From the NCBI RefSeq assembly GCF_004346165.1, contig NZ_SLZZ01000002.1, positions 186,001 to 250,000 on the forward strand: 64,000 nt of DNA, in the 5' to 3' direction. Every line of letters starts with the position of its first letter. Position 1 is the stretch's first letter. Positions 9,530-19,011 of this stretch are shown here, one piece after another. Position numbers and translations under genes: made by a program. Source of the stretch: Muricomes intestini. Lineage in GTDB: Bacteria; Bacillota; Clostridia; Lachnospirales; Lachnospiraceae. The notes below the pieces were generated by a model that did not search any database, had not been told where the DNA came from, and saw nothing but the letters and a program-made list of their open reading frames with translations.

Positions 9530-9618
9530 CCTGCGTCCTCCACATTTTACCGTTCAGCCATAAGCTTAATCTTGCTTCAGTAAACTATATATCCATCTGT
9601 ATCTTGTATACATTATAC

Positions 9619-11178
9619 TTATATTATACTCATGCCTTCTTTAAAAATCAACAGTTTATCACCAGGTTTTATGGAATCTGACTCCAAATTGTTTACTTCC
9701 TTTATTCCCTCCACTGTCGTCATATATTTTTTTGCAAGTGACCAGAGTTCATCTCCGTCTTTTACGATATACCCCACAATTCCCGGCCGTTTTTCCACCT
9801 CCTCTATTGATATAGGCACAAGCTCTGCATCTGTAATCACCTGCATGTGAACAGGACTTCGCATAAATGTGTCAAATGCAAGTACAGCCTTTACTTCTAT
9901 CGCCTCACTCCCGGCCAGATTTACAGATAGCTGCTCTACATGATGGGAAATATTATACCGTACATCCGGTCTCATCCCCGGACACTCCAGCAAATAAGAG
10001 AAGGGCATAATTCCCTGCCAGCATCCGAAAGGTACTTCATCATCTGCCTTCAGATACAAGAAAGAAATATGCAGAATTCCTTCTATTTGAATTCCATCCT
10101 CTGTTAATTCCATGTGTTCTACCTGAACGCTGCCGTCACTGTGGCAGATCTGCAGTACATCGTCTTTGAGCTCCGGAAGGGACAGCCGCTCCGAAACCTT
10201 ACACTTCGAATAATTTTGAACAAGCAGCTCCTCATAGACTGCATCCCTCGTCTCATAGTTGCATTTTTGCTCCAGTGAATATAAATCCTCCAAAAGCTCC
10301 ATTTCTTCTTCTTGATAAATATTCATGCGGAGATTCAGCGTTCCCTCTATTCCCAGAACACGCATTTCTCCGTCTTCATCCATGCGGACATCCACAAGTG
10401 TATCGTCCAGACTGTTGTGGATATAGTAATACATTCCTTCCTCAGCTCCGCTGCATTCAACCCTTCCCTCATAGGGAACACTTTGCTCCAGCCAATCTGT
10501 TTTTCCATCCTCCGACTGGTACATACAGAATATCAGAAGCTCTCCTTTCAACTGTATTTCATCCTGTCCAAGCCTGATTTCCAACTTCCTGCCGCTCACA
10601 TCTGTGAGGAGGAGCTGTCCGATGCTCTCTTTTGTCCCCGGAAGGGTGACCTCCTCTTTAATCCGGTAGGTATCCCTTTTTGTTGTATTCAGCTCCAGAA
10701 GATTGACATTTTTCATTTTTTTGTAAATGGGAACAGAACTATCCACATCTACCGTGGTTTCCTCATCCTCCAATTTTTCCCTGCCTATTTCCATCTCTAT
10801 CATGGCACGGAGACTAAGTTTTCTTGAATGAACCAGTGCCGCTGTAAATTCCACACGAATATTCTGTATAAAATAGGTTTCCAGTTCCCCGCCATCTGTA
10901 TACACCATCTCCTCAAAAGGAATCTTTCCCTCAAGGACTGCAGGCTGTGGATCCCCCGTTGCCGTCACATAAAGAATCTGAAAATATAGTTTCCCTGAAA
11001 TCCGTATGTAATTCTCTACCAATTTAATGTCTTCAATTTTTACGGTTCCCGATCCCTGGATGACCTGCTGTACATCCTCCTTTGCATCCGGCACATTGTA
11101 CTCTTCGTCCAAATAAAACTGGTCAAAGGTCCGTTTTCCTTCCTGTGTGTAATGAATGGGTTTTCTGCTTAATTCCAT
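9619..11178 (-). CDS. SPOCS (DUF3794) and LysM domain protein
   Basis: A 519-aa protein. DUF3794/SPOCS-type beta domains repeat along the first 450 residues, and a C-terminal LysM domain occupies about the last 45 residues (GYIVKDGDELWSLAKKYM and SIKPGDKLLIF). LysM binds peptidoglycan or cortex; SPOCS proteins are linked to spore morphogenesis in Clostridia. I chose ATG at 11176-11178 because an AGGAGG site lies six to seven bases upstream; a longer start is possible but has no such site. It begins just after the stop of the PrcB-like lipoprotein gene, so the two form an operon. No signal peptide is seen, as expected for a coat or cortex protein made in the mother cell. Confidence 0.85.
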   Translation of the reverse strand: MELSRKPIHYTQEGKRTFDQFYLDEEYNVPDAKEDVQQVIQGSGTVKIEDIKLVENYIRISGKLYFQILYVTATGDPQPAVLEGKIPFEEMVYTDGGELETYFIQNIRVEFTAALVHSRKLSLRAMIEMEIGREKLEDEETTVDVDSSVPIYKKMKNVNLLELNTTKRDTYRIKEEVTLPGTKESIGQLLLTDVSGRKLEIRLGQDEIQLKGELLIFCMYQSEDGKTDWLEQSVPYEGRVECSGAEEGMYYYIHNSLDDTLVDVRMDEDGEMRVLGIEGTLNLRMNIYQEEEMELLEDLYSLEQKCNYETRDAVYEELLVQNYSKCKVSERLSLPELKDDVLQICHSDGSVQVEHMELTEDGIQIEGILHISFLYLKADDEVPFGCWQGIMPFSYLLECPGMRPDVRYNISHHVEQLSVNLAGSEAIEVKAVLAFDTFMRSPVHMQVITDAELVPISIEEVEKRPGIVGYIVKDGDELWSLAKKYMTTVEGIKEVNNLESDSIKPGDKLLIFKEGMSII

Positions 11179-11188
11179 ATACGTCCTC

Positions 11189-11596
11189 CTAATCAAAAAC
11201 AACTCTTTTTTCTATATATTCCAACCTCACAACCACATATGGATAAGTGGTTACATCTTTTGTTTTTTCTCCTTTTTCGGGTCCCAGTAGATTCGTATGT
11301 ATATAAACAGCATTTTCTGTTTCATAAAGTCCTGTCACCTCCACACTGTACCCGCTTTTAGGCTGTGGGCCATACCCTTCCGCAATATACAGATACCCCT
11401 GGTCTGCATATGTCAGTTTAAACGGCAGTTCTCTGTTCTCCAGGATTGTACTTTTAAGTTCATTTGGCACTCTTTCCTTATCCATAACCGTAAATTCCAG
11501 ATCATGCAGCTTTTCCGTCTTCTGAGGACGCGAAATACATCCCGTCAGCATCAGAACAAGCAAAAATCCCGCCAGATACAATATTTTCCTCTTCAT
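11189..11596 (-). CDS. Lipoprotein with PrcB-like C-terminal domain
   Basis: A 135-aa secreted lipoprotein. Residues 1-19 form a signal peptide with the lipobox LTGC (Cys about residue 20). The rest, with DQGYLYIAEGYGPQPKSGYS and the YPYVVVRLEY end, resembles the PrcB_C domain known from the treponemal dentilisin protease complex subunit. The stop lies ten bases upstream of the start of the SPOCS/LysM gene. The role is unknown; pairing with a spore-envelope gene suggests an envelope function, which is inference. Confidence 0.7.
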   Translation of the reverse strand: MKRKILYLAGFLLVLMLTGCISRPQKTEKLHDLEFTVMDKERVPNELKSTILENRELPFKLTYADQGYLYIAEGYGPQPKSGYSVEVTGLYETENAVYIHTNLLGPEKGEKTKDVTTYPYVVVRLEYIEKRVVFD

Positions 11597-11670
11597 ATCC
11601 TATCCTCGCGGTATATTCTCACTATTATCTTATTATGAAGGTGACTTGATTATTCTCTTTTCCATTTTAC

Positions 11671-11699
11671 TTGTTTTTTAATGTCTGCTTCTGTATAAT
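11671..11699 (+). promoter_or_regulatory. SigA-type promoter for plsC
   Basis: TTGTTT at 11671-11676 and a consensus TATAAT at 11694-11699, with a 17-base spacer, lie 49 bases upstream of the acyltransferase start. Confidence 0.65.
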
Positions 11700-11747
11700 T
11701 GAAAAGGCATAGAAACCATTATAAAAATAGAAAAGAGGATTTTTCCT

Positions 11748-12482
11748 ATGTTCCGATTTATATGTATCGCAATTTTTCTGATTTTATATTTAATTCTGTC
11801 TATTCCTATATTCCTGGTGGAATGGATTATCGGCAAATTTGACCGCACTCTGCGGGACTACAGCTCCCTCCGTTTTGTGCAGTGGGCGTTTTGCATAATC
11901 ATAAAAATCGCGGGAATCGATATGACCATCATCGGTGAAGAAAATATACTTGACGAGCCGGTTCTTTTTATCGGCAACCACCGCAGTTTTTTTGATATCG
12001 TAATCACATATTCCCGCTGCAGGAGACTGACCGGGTATGTTGCAAAAAAGGAAATGGAGCATATTCCGCTGCTTTCCGTCTGGATGCGCTATCTGTACTG
12101 CCTGTTCCTAGACCGCAGGAATCCCAAAGAAGGACTGAAAACAATTCTGCAGGCCATCGATTACATCAAAAAAGGAATCTCCATCTGCATTTTTCCTGAA
12201 GGTACCAGAAGCAAAGATACAGAGCCCATTTTGCTTCCTTTCAAGGACGGTGCTTTTAAAATCTCCACTAAAACAAACTGCCCTATTATCCCTATATCCC
12301 TGAATAATACCTGTAGCATATTCGAGAAACAGTTCCCGCGAATCAAGAAGACCCATGTGGTAGTCGAATATGGAAAGCCTATTTATCCCAGCGAATTGAG
12401 TCCGGAAGAAAAAAAACATATTGGCAGCTATGTGCACAATATAATCCTGGAAACACTTCAGAAAAATATGCACTTAGTATAA
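11748..12482 (+). CDS. plsC: 1-acyl-sn-glycerol-3-phosphate acyltransferase
   Basis: A 244-aa lysophosphatidate acyltransferase of the PlsC family, which makes phosphatidic acid at the inner membrane face. There are two N-terminal hydrophobic segments (about 3-24 and 41-62), the catalytic HX4D motif in GNHRSFFD, and the substrate motif FPEGTRSK. A separate promoter precedes it. The next gene, pncB, has its own promoter, so plsC may be monocistronic. Confidence 0.9.
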   Translation: MFRFICIAIFLILYLILSIPIFLVEWIIGKFDRTLRDYSSLRFVQWAFCIIIKIAGIDMTIIGEENILDEPVLFIGNHRSFFDIVITYSRCRRLTGYVAKKEMEHIPLLSVWMRYLYCLFLDRRNPKEGLKTILQAIDYIKKGISICIFPEGTRSKDTEPILLPFKDGAFKISTKTNCPIIPISLNNTCSIFEKQFPRIKKTHVVVEYGKPIYPSELSPEEKKHIGSYVHNIILETLQKNMHLV

Positions 12483-12495
12483 AACAAAGATTTCA

Positions 12496-12523
12496 TTTAC
12501 TTTTTTTTCACATGTGCTATACT
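12496..12523 (+). promoter_or_regulatory. Promoter for nicotinate phosphoribosyltransferase
   Basis: TTTACT at 12496-12501 and TATACT at 12518-12523 are spaced by 16 bases. The -10 box carries an extended TGC. It sits about 34 bases before the start codon, in the short gap after plsC. Confidence 0.55.
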
Positions 12524-12556
12524 TAGTTTCAACATTTACATTTGGAGGAGGTTATT

Positions 12557-14017
12557 ATGAGTACCCAGAATCTCACATTGCTGACAGACCTGTATGAATT
12601 GACTATGATGCAGGGTTATTTTGAAACCCAGGAAAATGAAAATGTCGTATTTGACGTGTTTTTCCGCCACAATCCTGATGCAGGCGGGTACTCCGTTATG
12701 GCAGGGTTGGAACAGGTTATTGAATACATTAAGAACCTGCACTTTTCCTATGAAGATGTGGAATACTTGCGGGGACTTGGTATATTCAGCGAAGATTTTC
12801 TCCATTATCTGAGTGGATTTCATTTCAGTGGAAATATTTATGCAATTGAAGAGGGAACCGTTATTTTCCCGAAGGAACCTCTCGTGAAAGTGATTGCTCC
12901 CATCATGGAAGCACAGCTCGTAGAAACTGCTATTTTAAATATTATTAATCACCAGTCGCTGATTGCCACAAAAGCTTCCCGGGTTGTCTTTGCCGCCCAA
13001 GGTGATGGAATCATGGAGTTTGGCCTGCGGCGTGCCCAGGGGCCTGATGCAGGATTATATGGTGCGCGGGCCGCAATCATCGGCGGCTGTGTGGGCACTT
13101 CCAATGTACTGGCAGGAAAGCTTTTTAATGTTCCTGTCATGGGAACGCATGCCCACAGCTGGATTATGAGTTTTAAGGATGAATATACTGCATTTAAAGA
13201 ATATGCCAGATTATATCCCAATGCCTGCACCCTCCTTGTAGACACCTACGATACCCTGAAGTCCGGTGTCCCCAATGCTATCCGTGTTTTCCAGGAAATG
13301 CGTGATGAGGGCATTAAGCCTAAATCTTACGGAATCCGTCTTGACAGCGGCGACCTTGCGTACCTTTCAAAGCAGGCGCGTATTATGCTGGACGAGGCTG
13401 GTTTTACAGATGCTGTCATTGCCGCATCCAACGATCTGGACGAGCTTTTGATTCACGATTTGAAGATACAGGGCGCCGCCATCACCTCATGGGGCGTGGG
13501 CACAAACATGATTACTTCCAAAGACTGCCCATCTTTTGGTGGTGTATATAAGATGGCAGCCATTCAGGGACCCGGAGGGGAGTTTATTCCAAAGATTAAA
13601 ATTTCAGAAAACGTTGAAAAAATTACAAATCCGGGCAACAAGACAATCTATCGTGTATATGATAGGGCAACAGGAAAAATACGTGCAGATTTAATCTGCT
13701 TTGCCGATGAAATTTATGACACTGACCAGGAACTTCTGCTGTTTGACCCTCATGCAACGTGGAAAAAGACCAGGCTTTCCGGTGGAACTTATACTATGCG
13801 TGAGATGCTAAAGCCTATTTTCATCCACGGCGAATGCATCTATAAATCACCGACTGTCAAGGAAATTGCAGCCTACTGTACAAAAGAAAAGAATACACTC
13901 TGGGAGGAGACAAAGCGCCTGTTTAACCCTCACCGGGTTTACGTAGATTTATCCCAGAAGCTTTATGACACAAAGACAAAATTGCTAAATGACATGAGCA
14001 AACAGGCGAATTCATAA
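12557..14017 (+). CDS. pncB: Nicotinate phosphoribosyltransferase
   Basis: Converts nicotinate and PRPP to nicotinate mononucleotide in NAD salvage. The 486-aa protein starts with LLTDLYELTMMQGYF, and has EFGLRRAQGPDAG, the GTHAHSWIMSF motif with the catalytic histidine, and GIRLDSGDLAYLSKQAR, all conserved in the family. I chose ATG at 12557 because GGAGGAGG is seven bases upstream; the in-frame TTG at 12542 lies within that site. It heads a plus-strand run with ddl and murF after a 15-base gap. An isochorismatase-family gene at 25.6 kb could supply nicotinate, but that link is speculative. Confidence 0.95.
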   Translation: MSTQNLTLLTDLYELTMMQGYFETQENENVVFDVFFRHNPDAGGYSVMAGLEQVIEYIKNLHFSYEDVEYLRGLGIFSEDFLHYLSGFHFSGNIYAIEEGTVIFPKEPLVKVIAPIMEAQLVETAILNIINHQSLIATKASRVVFAAQGDGIMEFGLRRAQGPDAGLYGARAAIIGGCVGTSNVLAGKLFNVPVMGTHAHSWIMSFKDEYTAFKEYARLYPNACTLLVDTYDTLKSGVPNAIRVFQEMRDEGIKPKSYGIRLDSGDLAYLSKQARIMLDEAGFTDAVIAASNDLDELLIHDLKIQGAAITSWGVGTNMITSKDCPSFGGVYKMAAIQGPGGEFIPKIKISENVEKITNPGNKTIYRVYDRATGKIRADLICFADEIYDTDQELLLFDPHATWKKTRLSGGTYTMREMLKPIFIHGECIYKSPTVKEIAAYCTKEKNTLWEETKRLFNPHRVYVDLSQKLYDTKTKLLNDMSKQANS

Positions 14018-14032
14018 GGAGATTTAATTATC

Positions 14033-15085
14033 ATGAAAATTATTGTATTAGCCGGAGGACTCAGCACGGAGCGTGATGTATCCCTTTCCTCCAGCGCAGG
14101 CATCTGTAAAACATTGCTTGAAAAAGGGCACGATGCATTTTTGCTGGACGTTTTTTTAGGTTTGACCTATGACCCGAATCGTCTGGAAGAAGTGTTTACA
14201 CTCCCCGGGCACGGGCTTGAAATTGCAAAAAACATCAGCACCGCTGAGCCGGATATCAAGGCTGTTAAGGCCTCCCGCCCCGATCAGTCCAATTGTTTTT
14301 TAGGCCCCAATGTAATTGAGCTCTGCCGTATGGCGGATATCACATTCCTCGGCCTTCACGGCGGCGAGGGTGAGAATGGAAAACTTCAGGCCACTTTCGA
14401 CCTCCTCGGAATCAAATATACAGGTCCTGATTCCCTGGGCTGCGCTGTTGCCATGGACAAAGGCTTTACCAAGCATATATTCATGCAGGCAGGGGTTGAC
14501 ACACCTCCAGGAATGAGCCTCCACAAGAGTGCTCCTGACAAATCTCCGGAGGCATTGGGTTTAAGTTTTCCAGTTGTTGTAAAGCCCTGTTCAGGCGGTT
14601 CCAGTATCGGTGTCTACATTGTACATACCGAAGACGAATATACGGATGCCCTTTCCAAATCCTTCCGATATGAGGACGAAGTTGTGGTAGAATCCTATAT
14701 TAAAGGAAGGGAATTTGCCTGCGGCATTATAGACGGTGAGGCTCTTCCCCCCATCGAAATCATCCCGAAAACAGGCTTCTTTGACTATACCAACAAATAT
14801 CAGGACGGTGCAACCGATGAAGTGTGCCCGGCAGATATCAGCGAAGAGATTTCAGACAAGATGAAAGAACTCACTGTAAGAGCCTACCATGCATTAAAAC
14901 TAAATGTATACAGCCGGGCTGATTTTCTTCTGGATGATAAAGGGAACCTGTACTGTCTGGAATTAAATACCCTTCCGGGAATGACCTCCGCCAGCCTTCT
15001 TCCAAAAGAAGCGCAGGCTGTGGGTATTGAGTATGGTGACTTGTGCGAACTGATTATCCAAAAATCTCTGGAAGCAAGATACTAA
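14033..15085 (+). CDS. ddl: D-alanine--D-alanine ligase
   Basis: An ATP-grasp ligase that makes the D-Ala-D-Ala dipeptide for peptidoglycan. The 350-aa protein opens with VLAGGLSTERDVSLSS and contains HGGEGENGKLQATFDLLGI, the ATP-binding VVKPCSGGSSIGV, and the C-terminal ELNTLPGMT with metal ligands. It lies between pncB and murF with gaps of about 15 bases, so it is likely cotranscribed. The N-terminal domain has an insertion of about 30 residues (VLFLGL...ASRPDQSN) that is longer than in E. coli DdlB. A vancomycin-type D-Ala-D-Lac role is not suggested by the context. Confidence 0.92.
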   Translation: MKIIVLAGGLSTERDVSLSSSAGICKTLLEKGHDAFLLDVFLGLTYDPNRLEEVFTLPGHGLEIAKNISTAEPDIKAVKASRPDQSNCFLGPNVIELCRMADITFLGLHGGEGENGKLQATFDLLGIKYTGPDSLGCAVAMDKGFTKHIFMQAGVDTPPGMSLHKSAPDKSPEALGLSFPVVVKPCSGGSSIGVYIVHTEDEYTDALSKSFRYEDEVVVESYIKGREFACGIIDGEALPPIEIIPKTGFFDYTNKYQDGATDEVCPADISEEISDKMKELTVRAYHALKLNVYSRADFLLDDKGNLYCLELNTLPGMTSASLLPKEAQAVGIEYGDLCELIIQKSLEARY

Positions 15086-15101
15086 AAGGACGGTATATAC
15101 C

Positions 15102-16472
15102 ATGAAAAACATGACATTAAAAGAAATCTCCGTAGTCTGCGGCGGTATTTATTACGGAGATGAAGAAAGCTACTACAAAGAGGTAAGCAGCGTTACAATT
15201 GACAGCCGGAAAGTTGAAAAGGGCTGTCTTTTTGTGGCAATCCGCGGTGCACGGGTAGACGGACACATGTTTATCCCCCAGTCCATCCACGGCGGCGCCT
15301 TGTGTGCCGTTTCTGAAAAGCGGATAGAGAATGCATCATATCCTTATATTATGGTTAACTCCTGCGCGCAGGCACTCAAAGATATGGCAGAGCACTACCG
15401 CCGTTGTCTTCACCTGAAAGTAATTGGAATATCGGGAAGTGTGGGAAAGACAAGTACAAAAGAAATGATTGCCTCTGTGGCCGGCCAGAAATATAAGGTT
15501 TTGAAAACAGAAGGAAATTTCAACAACGAAATAGGCCTTCCCCTTACCATATTCCGTATCAGGGAAGAGCATCAGGTCGCTGTACTTGAAATGGGAATCA
15601 GCGATTTCGGCGAGATGGAGCGGCTGGCGAAAATAGCGCGGCCCGACATCTGTGTCCTCACCAATATCGGCTGTGCTCATCTCGAGCACCTCAAATCCAA
15701 GGAGGGGATTCTAAAAGCGAAGACCGAGATGCTTTTATTCATGAATCGCCGGGGAAGTGTTATTCTCAACGGGGATGATGATATGCTCCGCACCTTTACC
15801 CCTGCCAACCGGATTGAGCCAATACTTTTCGGACGAGATCCCGAGTGCGCATATTCAGTTAAAAATGTGGAGGATCTTGGACTAAAAGGAACATCTGCTA
15901 TTTTTTGTACTCCAGATTCAGAGTTTACGGCACATATCTCTGTTCCCGGAGAACATATGATTTACAATGCGCTTGCCGCAGTTGCCGTGGGCCGGGTCCT
16001 TGGCATGAAAGATGAAGAAATCAAACAAGGGATTGAGGCTCTGGTACCCCTGACCGGCCGCAGCAATCTAATTGAGACTAAACATTTTACCATCATCGAT
16101 GACTGTTACAACGCAAACCCTGATTCTATGAGAGCCTCCCTGGATATTCTTAAAAAATCTGACGGACACTGTGTTGCTATTCTGGGAGATATGTTTGAGC
16201 TAGGTCCGGCGGAACATGAAATGCACTATGAATTAGGTAAACACGCGGCCGGAACCGGCATAAACCTGCTTATCTGCATTGGCACTCTCGCCGCAGAGAT
16301 TGCCCGGGGCGCTGCTAGTGTAAATCCGGATATGGAGATTTACCATTATGAAACAAAAGCTGAGTTTTTGGAGGACGCAGACTCCCTGCTGAAAGTACAT
16401 GATATTATATTGGTAAAAGCTTCCCACGGAATGGAGTTTCCTGAAATTGTGGAAGCTCTGAGGGCAAAATAA
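15102..16472 (+). CDS. murF: UDP-N-acetylmuramoyl-tripeptide--D-Ala-D-Ala ligase
   Basis: Adds D-Ala-D-Ala to the UDP-MurNAc tripeptide, the last cytoplasmic step of peptidoglycan precursor synthesis. The 456-aa Mur ligase has the N-terminal substrate domain (VTIDSRKVEKGCLFVAIRG), the P-loop GISGSVGKTST at residues 109-119, the NNEIGLPLT block, and the DDCYNANPDSM motif. It follows ddl by 16 bases, which makes functional sense since ddl supplies its substrate. A bidirectional terminator follows. Confidence 0.96.
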   Translation: MKNMTLKEISVVCGGIYYGDEESYYKEVSSVTIDSRKVEKGCLFVAIRGARVDGHMFIPQSIHGGALCAVSEKRIENASYPYIMVNSCAQALKDMAEHYRRCLHLKVIGISGSVGKTSTKEMIASVAGQKYKVLKTEGNFNNEIGLPLTIFRIREEHQVAVLEMGISDFGEMERLAKIARPDICVLTNIGCAHLEHLKSKEGILKAKTEMLLFMNRRGSVILNGDDDMLRTFTPANRIEPILFGRDPECAYSVKNVEDLGLKGTSAIFCTPDSEFTAHISVPGEHMIYNALAAVAVGRVLGMKDEEIKQGIEALVPLTGRSNLIETKHFTIIDDCYNANPDSMRASLDILKKSDGHCVAILGDMFELGPAEHEMHYELGKHAAGTGINLLICIGTLAAEIARGAASVNPDMEIYHYETKAEFLEDADSLLKVHDIILVKASHGMEFPEIVEALRAK

Positions 16473-16476
16473 ATAC

Positions 16477-16533
16477 AAAGAAACAGAGCAGCCGGTTCTC
16501 CTGCTAAGGAGTTTCAAACTGCTCTGTTTCTTT
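16477..16533. terminator. Bidirectional terminator between murF and the EamA gene
   Basis: AAAGAAACAGAGCAG at 16477-16491 pairs perfectly with 16519-16533, and the loop contains a small CTCC/GGAG stem. A and T runs flank both sides. The stem overlaps the last codons of the convergent EamA gene. Confidence 0.8.
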
Positions 16534-17472
16534 ATTTATCTCTGAAGCAGCTTCGCCCTTTAGACTCTTTTCTGCCCTGAGATTCTTTGAGGGAAGCTGT
16601 GCAAGAATAATCGCAAGAAACACAAGTGCACATCCAAACAATTCCCTTGGTGTTCTTTTCTCATGAAGGATAAACCAGCTTGTCAGCGCCGCAAATACAG
16701 ACTCCAAGCTCAATATTAATGAGGCTACAGTAGGCTCCGCATCTTTCTGGGCAACCACCTGCATAGTGTAAGCTAATCCGCAGGACAAAACCCCGGCATA
16801 AAGTAAGGGCACATATGCATCCAGCACCGCCCCTGCCGCAGGTCTTTCCCATATCACCATGGGAACTGCACAAAGGACCCCACACACCAAAAACTGAATA
16901 CAGGACATCTTAACCCCATCCACTTTGGGTGCAAAATAATCTATGACAAGAATATGTATGGCAAATACAAATGCAGAAACTATCATCAGTAAATCTCCCT
17001 GTACAATAGAGAATCCCTCTTTCACACACAGGAAGTAAATTCCCACCAATGCAAGTCCCACACCTGCCCATATTTTTATCCCTGCTCTTTTCCCCACAAA
17101 AACCCCCAGCAGCGGGACAACCAAAATATATAACGCTGTCAGGAAACCGGCCTTTCCGGCACTTGTGTATAAGAGCCCGACCTGCTGAAGGGAACTCCCC
17201 ACAGCAAGTGCTATTCCACAGCAAATCCCACCAATCCACAGTGTCTTTCTATCCCCTTTTTTCTCCTCTGTATGAGGACCCTGTACAGACTTTTCCTTCC
17301 GCCCCAGAATCCAGATAACCGGCAAAAGCACCAGTGCACCCAGCAGGCAGCGCAAAGAGTTAAAGGTAAACGGACCTACATAAGCCATTCCGGCACTCTG
17401 CGCCACAAAAGCACTCCCCCAGATCAACGCTGTCAGCATAAGCATGCCGTTATTTTTCACTTTCTGTTTCAT
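16504..17472 (-). CDS. DMT superfamily transporter (EamA domains)
   Basis: A 322-aa inner-membrane protein with ten predicted hydrophobic segments and two EamA repeats (about 5-150 and 158-295). Typical family elements are LIWGSAFVAQSAGMAYVGPF at the start and EPTVASLILSLESVFAALTSWFILHEK in the second repeat. Members export metabolites or amino acids; the substrate is unknown. A charged insert, residues 60-75, separates TM2 and TM3. The stop codon lies inside the convergent terminator stem. It is downstream of the FGGY kinase on the same strand with a 40-base gap and no hairpin between, so cotranscription is possible. Confidence 0.88.
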   Translation of the reverse strand: MKQKVKNNGMLMLTALIWGSAFVAQSAGMAYVGPFTFNSLRCLLGALVLLPVIWILGRKEKSVQGPHTEEKKGDRKTLWIGGICCGIALAVGSSLQQVGLLYTSAGKAGFLTALYILVVPLLGVFVGKRAGIKIWAGVGLALVGIYFLCVKEGFSIVQGDLLMIVSAFVFAIHILVIDYFAPKVDGVKMSCIQFLVCGVLCAVPMVIWERPAAGAVLDAYVPLLYAGVLSCGLAYTMQVVAQKDAEPTVASLILSLESVFAALTSWFILHEKRTPRELFGCALVFLAIILAQLPSKNLRAEKSLKGEAASEINKETEQFETP

Positions 17473-17512
17473 ATTATAAATCTCACCCTTTATCTTACAT
17501 ATTCGTAACTAT

Positions 17513-18991
17513 TCAGAACATTTGGTAAATATTTTCCAAAGCATAATAACTAGCATCAAAAATTCTCTTCATTTTATCATACACGGCCTGATTTGATTTA
17601 TCTGGCATATATTCTTTCTTGAACTGCAGAAACCGGGTGATATCCTCGAAATTATCATAGGCTCCCACTCCTACCCCTGCGATCATGGCTGCTGCTATGG
17701 AAGTCGCCTCCTCCACATGGTCCGGTGTATTAAGTTTTGCGCGAAATACATCGGAAAGTATCTGGCATACGACATCTCCCTTTGCACCGCCTCCTGTAAG
17801 AATCAGATTTTCTACAGGCAAATATTTTCTGTATGCAGACAGAATTAATTCCAGATTGTATGCCACTCCTTCAATCGCTGCTCTGATATAATCTTCTTTT
17901 GTATGATACATCTTGATGCCCAAATAAGCTCCGCTTGTGTCCTCATTCCAGCGGGGGCTCCTCTCTCCCAGCATATAGGGTAAGAAAAGAAGTCCCTTTG
18001 CCCCCGCCGGTGACCTTTCAATCATGGCATTCAATTCACTGTATGGTCTGCCCGGTGCCAGAAGGCTTCGGATATAAGAATATGTGCTTCCCGCCGCCTG
18101 CATCGTTCCGCAGGGCATATATCTTCCCGGGATAACGTGTGCAAAGCAGAAGAAGATCTTCTCCTCATCCAGAAATTTTTTCTTTGTGGTTCCTCCTACC
18201 CAGGCAGATGTCCCAAAGGTAACAAATAATTCATCGTCATGAATGCAGCCTGCACCCACTGCAGCACAGGGGCCGTCCCCGCCTCCGCAGACAACAGGTG
18301 TCCCTTCGCACAGTCCGGTAACATCTGCCGCTTCTTTTGTAACTTTTCCTATGATATCCGTAGAATAGTGCAGCGGAGGAAGCAGCTCCCGGTTAATACC
18401 GGAGGCCTCCAATATTTCATCAGACCAGCTTAAGCTTTCCAGATCCAGTGCATTCGTTCCGGATGCATCCGAATAGTCAGTCACGAATTCTCCTGTAAGA
18501 CGATATAAAATGTAATCCTTTGCCTGAAGACATTTGTAAGCCCTTTTGTAAACCTCAGGCTCGTTTTCCTTCAGCCACATAATCTTTTCCAGAGTGTTAC
18601 TGGAGCTTAAACGATGCCCCGTAATCTCATACATTCTGTCAAAACCAATTTCTCTCTCCAAACGCTCAGCTTCTTTCAGTGCACGCTGATCGGCCCAGAT
18701 AATCGAAGGGCGCAGAGGATTCCCCTCTCTGTCCACCAGCAGGCACCCCTGCATCTGTGCTGAAAAAGAAAGTGCTATAACATTTGACTTATCAATACCC
18801 TCCAGTATATCTTTCGTCGCCTTGCATACTGCGCTCCACCAATCCAATGGGTTCTGCTCGGCGCAATTTTTCCCAAAAAACCGCACATCATAGGAAAAAG
18901 TACAGCTTTTTACAACCCTGCCGTCAACTGTAAATAGAGTAGCCTTATCTCCTGATGTTCCTAAATCATGGGCGATAATATATTCTGCCAT
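17513..18991 (-). CDS. FGGY-family carbohydrate kinase (xylulokinase-like)
   Basis: A 492-aa sugar kinase with the two FGGY domains: N-terminal AHDLGTSGDKATLF and IIWADQRALKEAERLE, C-terminal LFLPYMLGERSPRWN and LILTGGGAKGDVVCQIL. The closest pattern is xylulokinase (XylB), but FGGY specificity cannot be set by eye. It starts 20 bases after a fructose-6-phosphate aldolase-like gene, with a DeoR regulator further upstream. That context points to phosphorylation of a ketose or polyol followed by aldol cleavage. Confidence 0.85.
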   Translation of the reverse strand: MAEYIIAHDLGTSGDKATLFTVDGRVVKSCTFSYDVRFFGKNCAEQNPLDWWSAVCKATKDILEGIDKSNVIALSFSAQMQGCLLVDREGNPLRPSIIWADQRALKEAERLEREIGFDRMYEITGHRLSSSNTLEKIMWLKENEPEVYKRAYKCLQAKDYILYRLTGEFVTDYSDASGTNALDLESLSWSDEILEASGINRELLPPLHYSTDIIGKVTKEAADVTGLCEGTPVVCGGGDGPCAAVGAGCIHDDELFVTFGTSAWVGGTTKKKFLDEEKIFFCFAHVIPGRYMPCGTMQAAGSTYSYIRSLLAPGRPYSELNAMIERSPAGAKGLLFLPYMLGERSPRWNEDTSGAYLGIKMYHTKEDYIRAAIEGVAYNLELILSAYRKYLPVENLILTGGGAKGDVVCQILSDVFRAKLNTPDHVEEATSIAAAMIAGVGVGAYDNFEDITRFLQFKKEYMPDKSNQAVYDKMKRIFDASYYALENIYQMF

Positions 18992-19011
18992 GGCAAAACC
19001 TCCCGCTTTCC

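Noticed and set aside
12542-12556. TTG start of the nicotinate phosphoribosyltransferase
   Set aside because: The TTG overlaps the ribosome site GGAGGAGG and would lack its own. ATG at 12557 is at normal distance.
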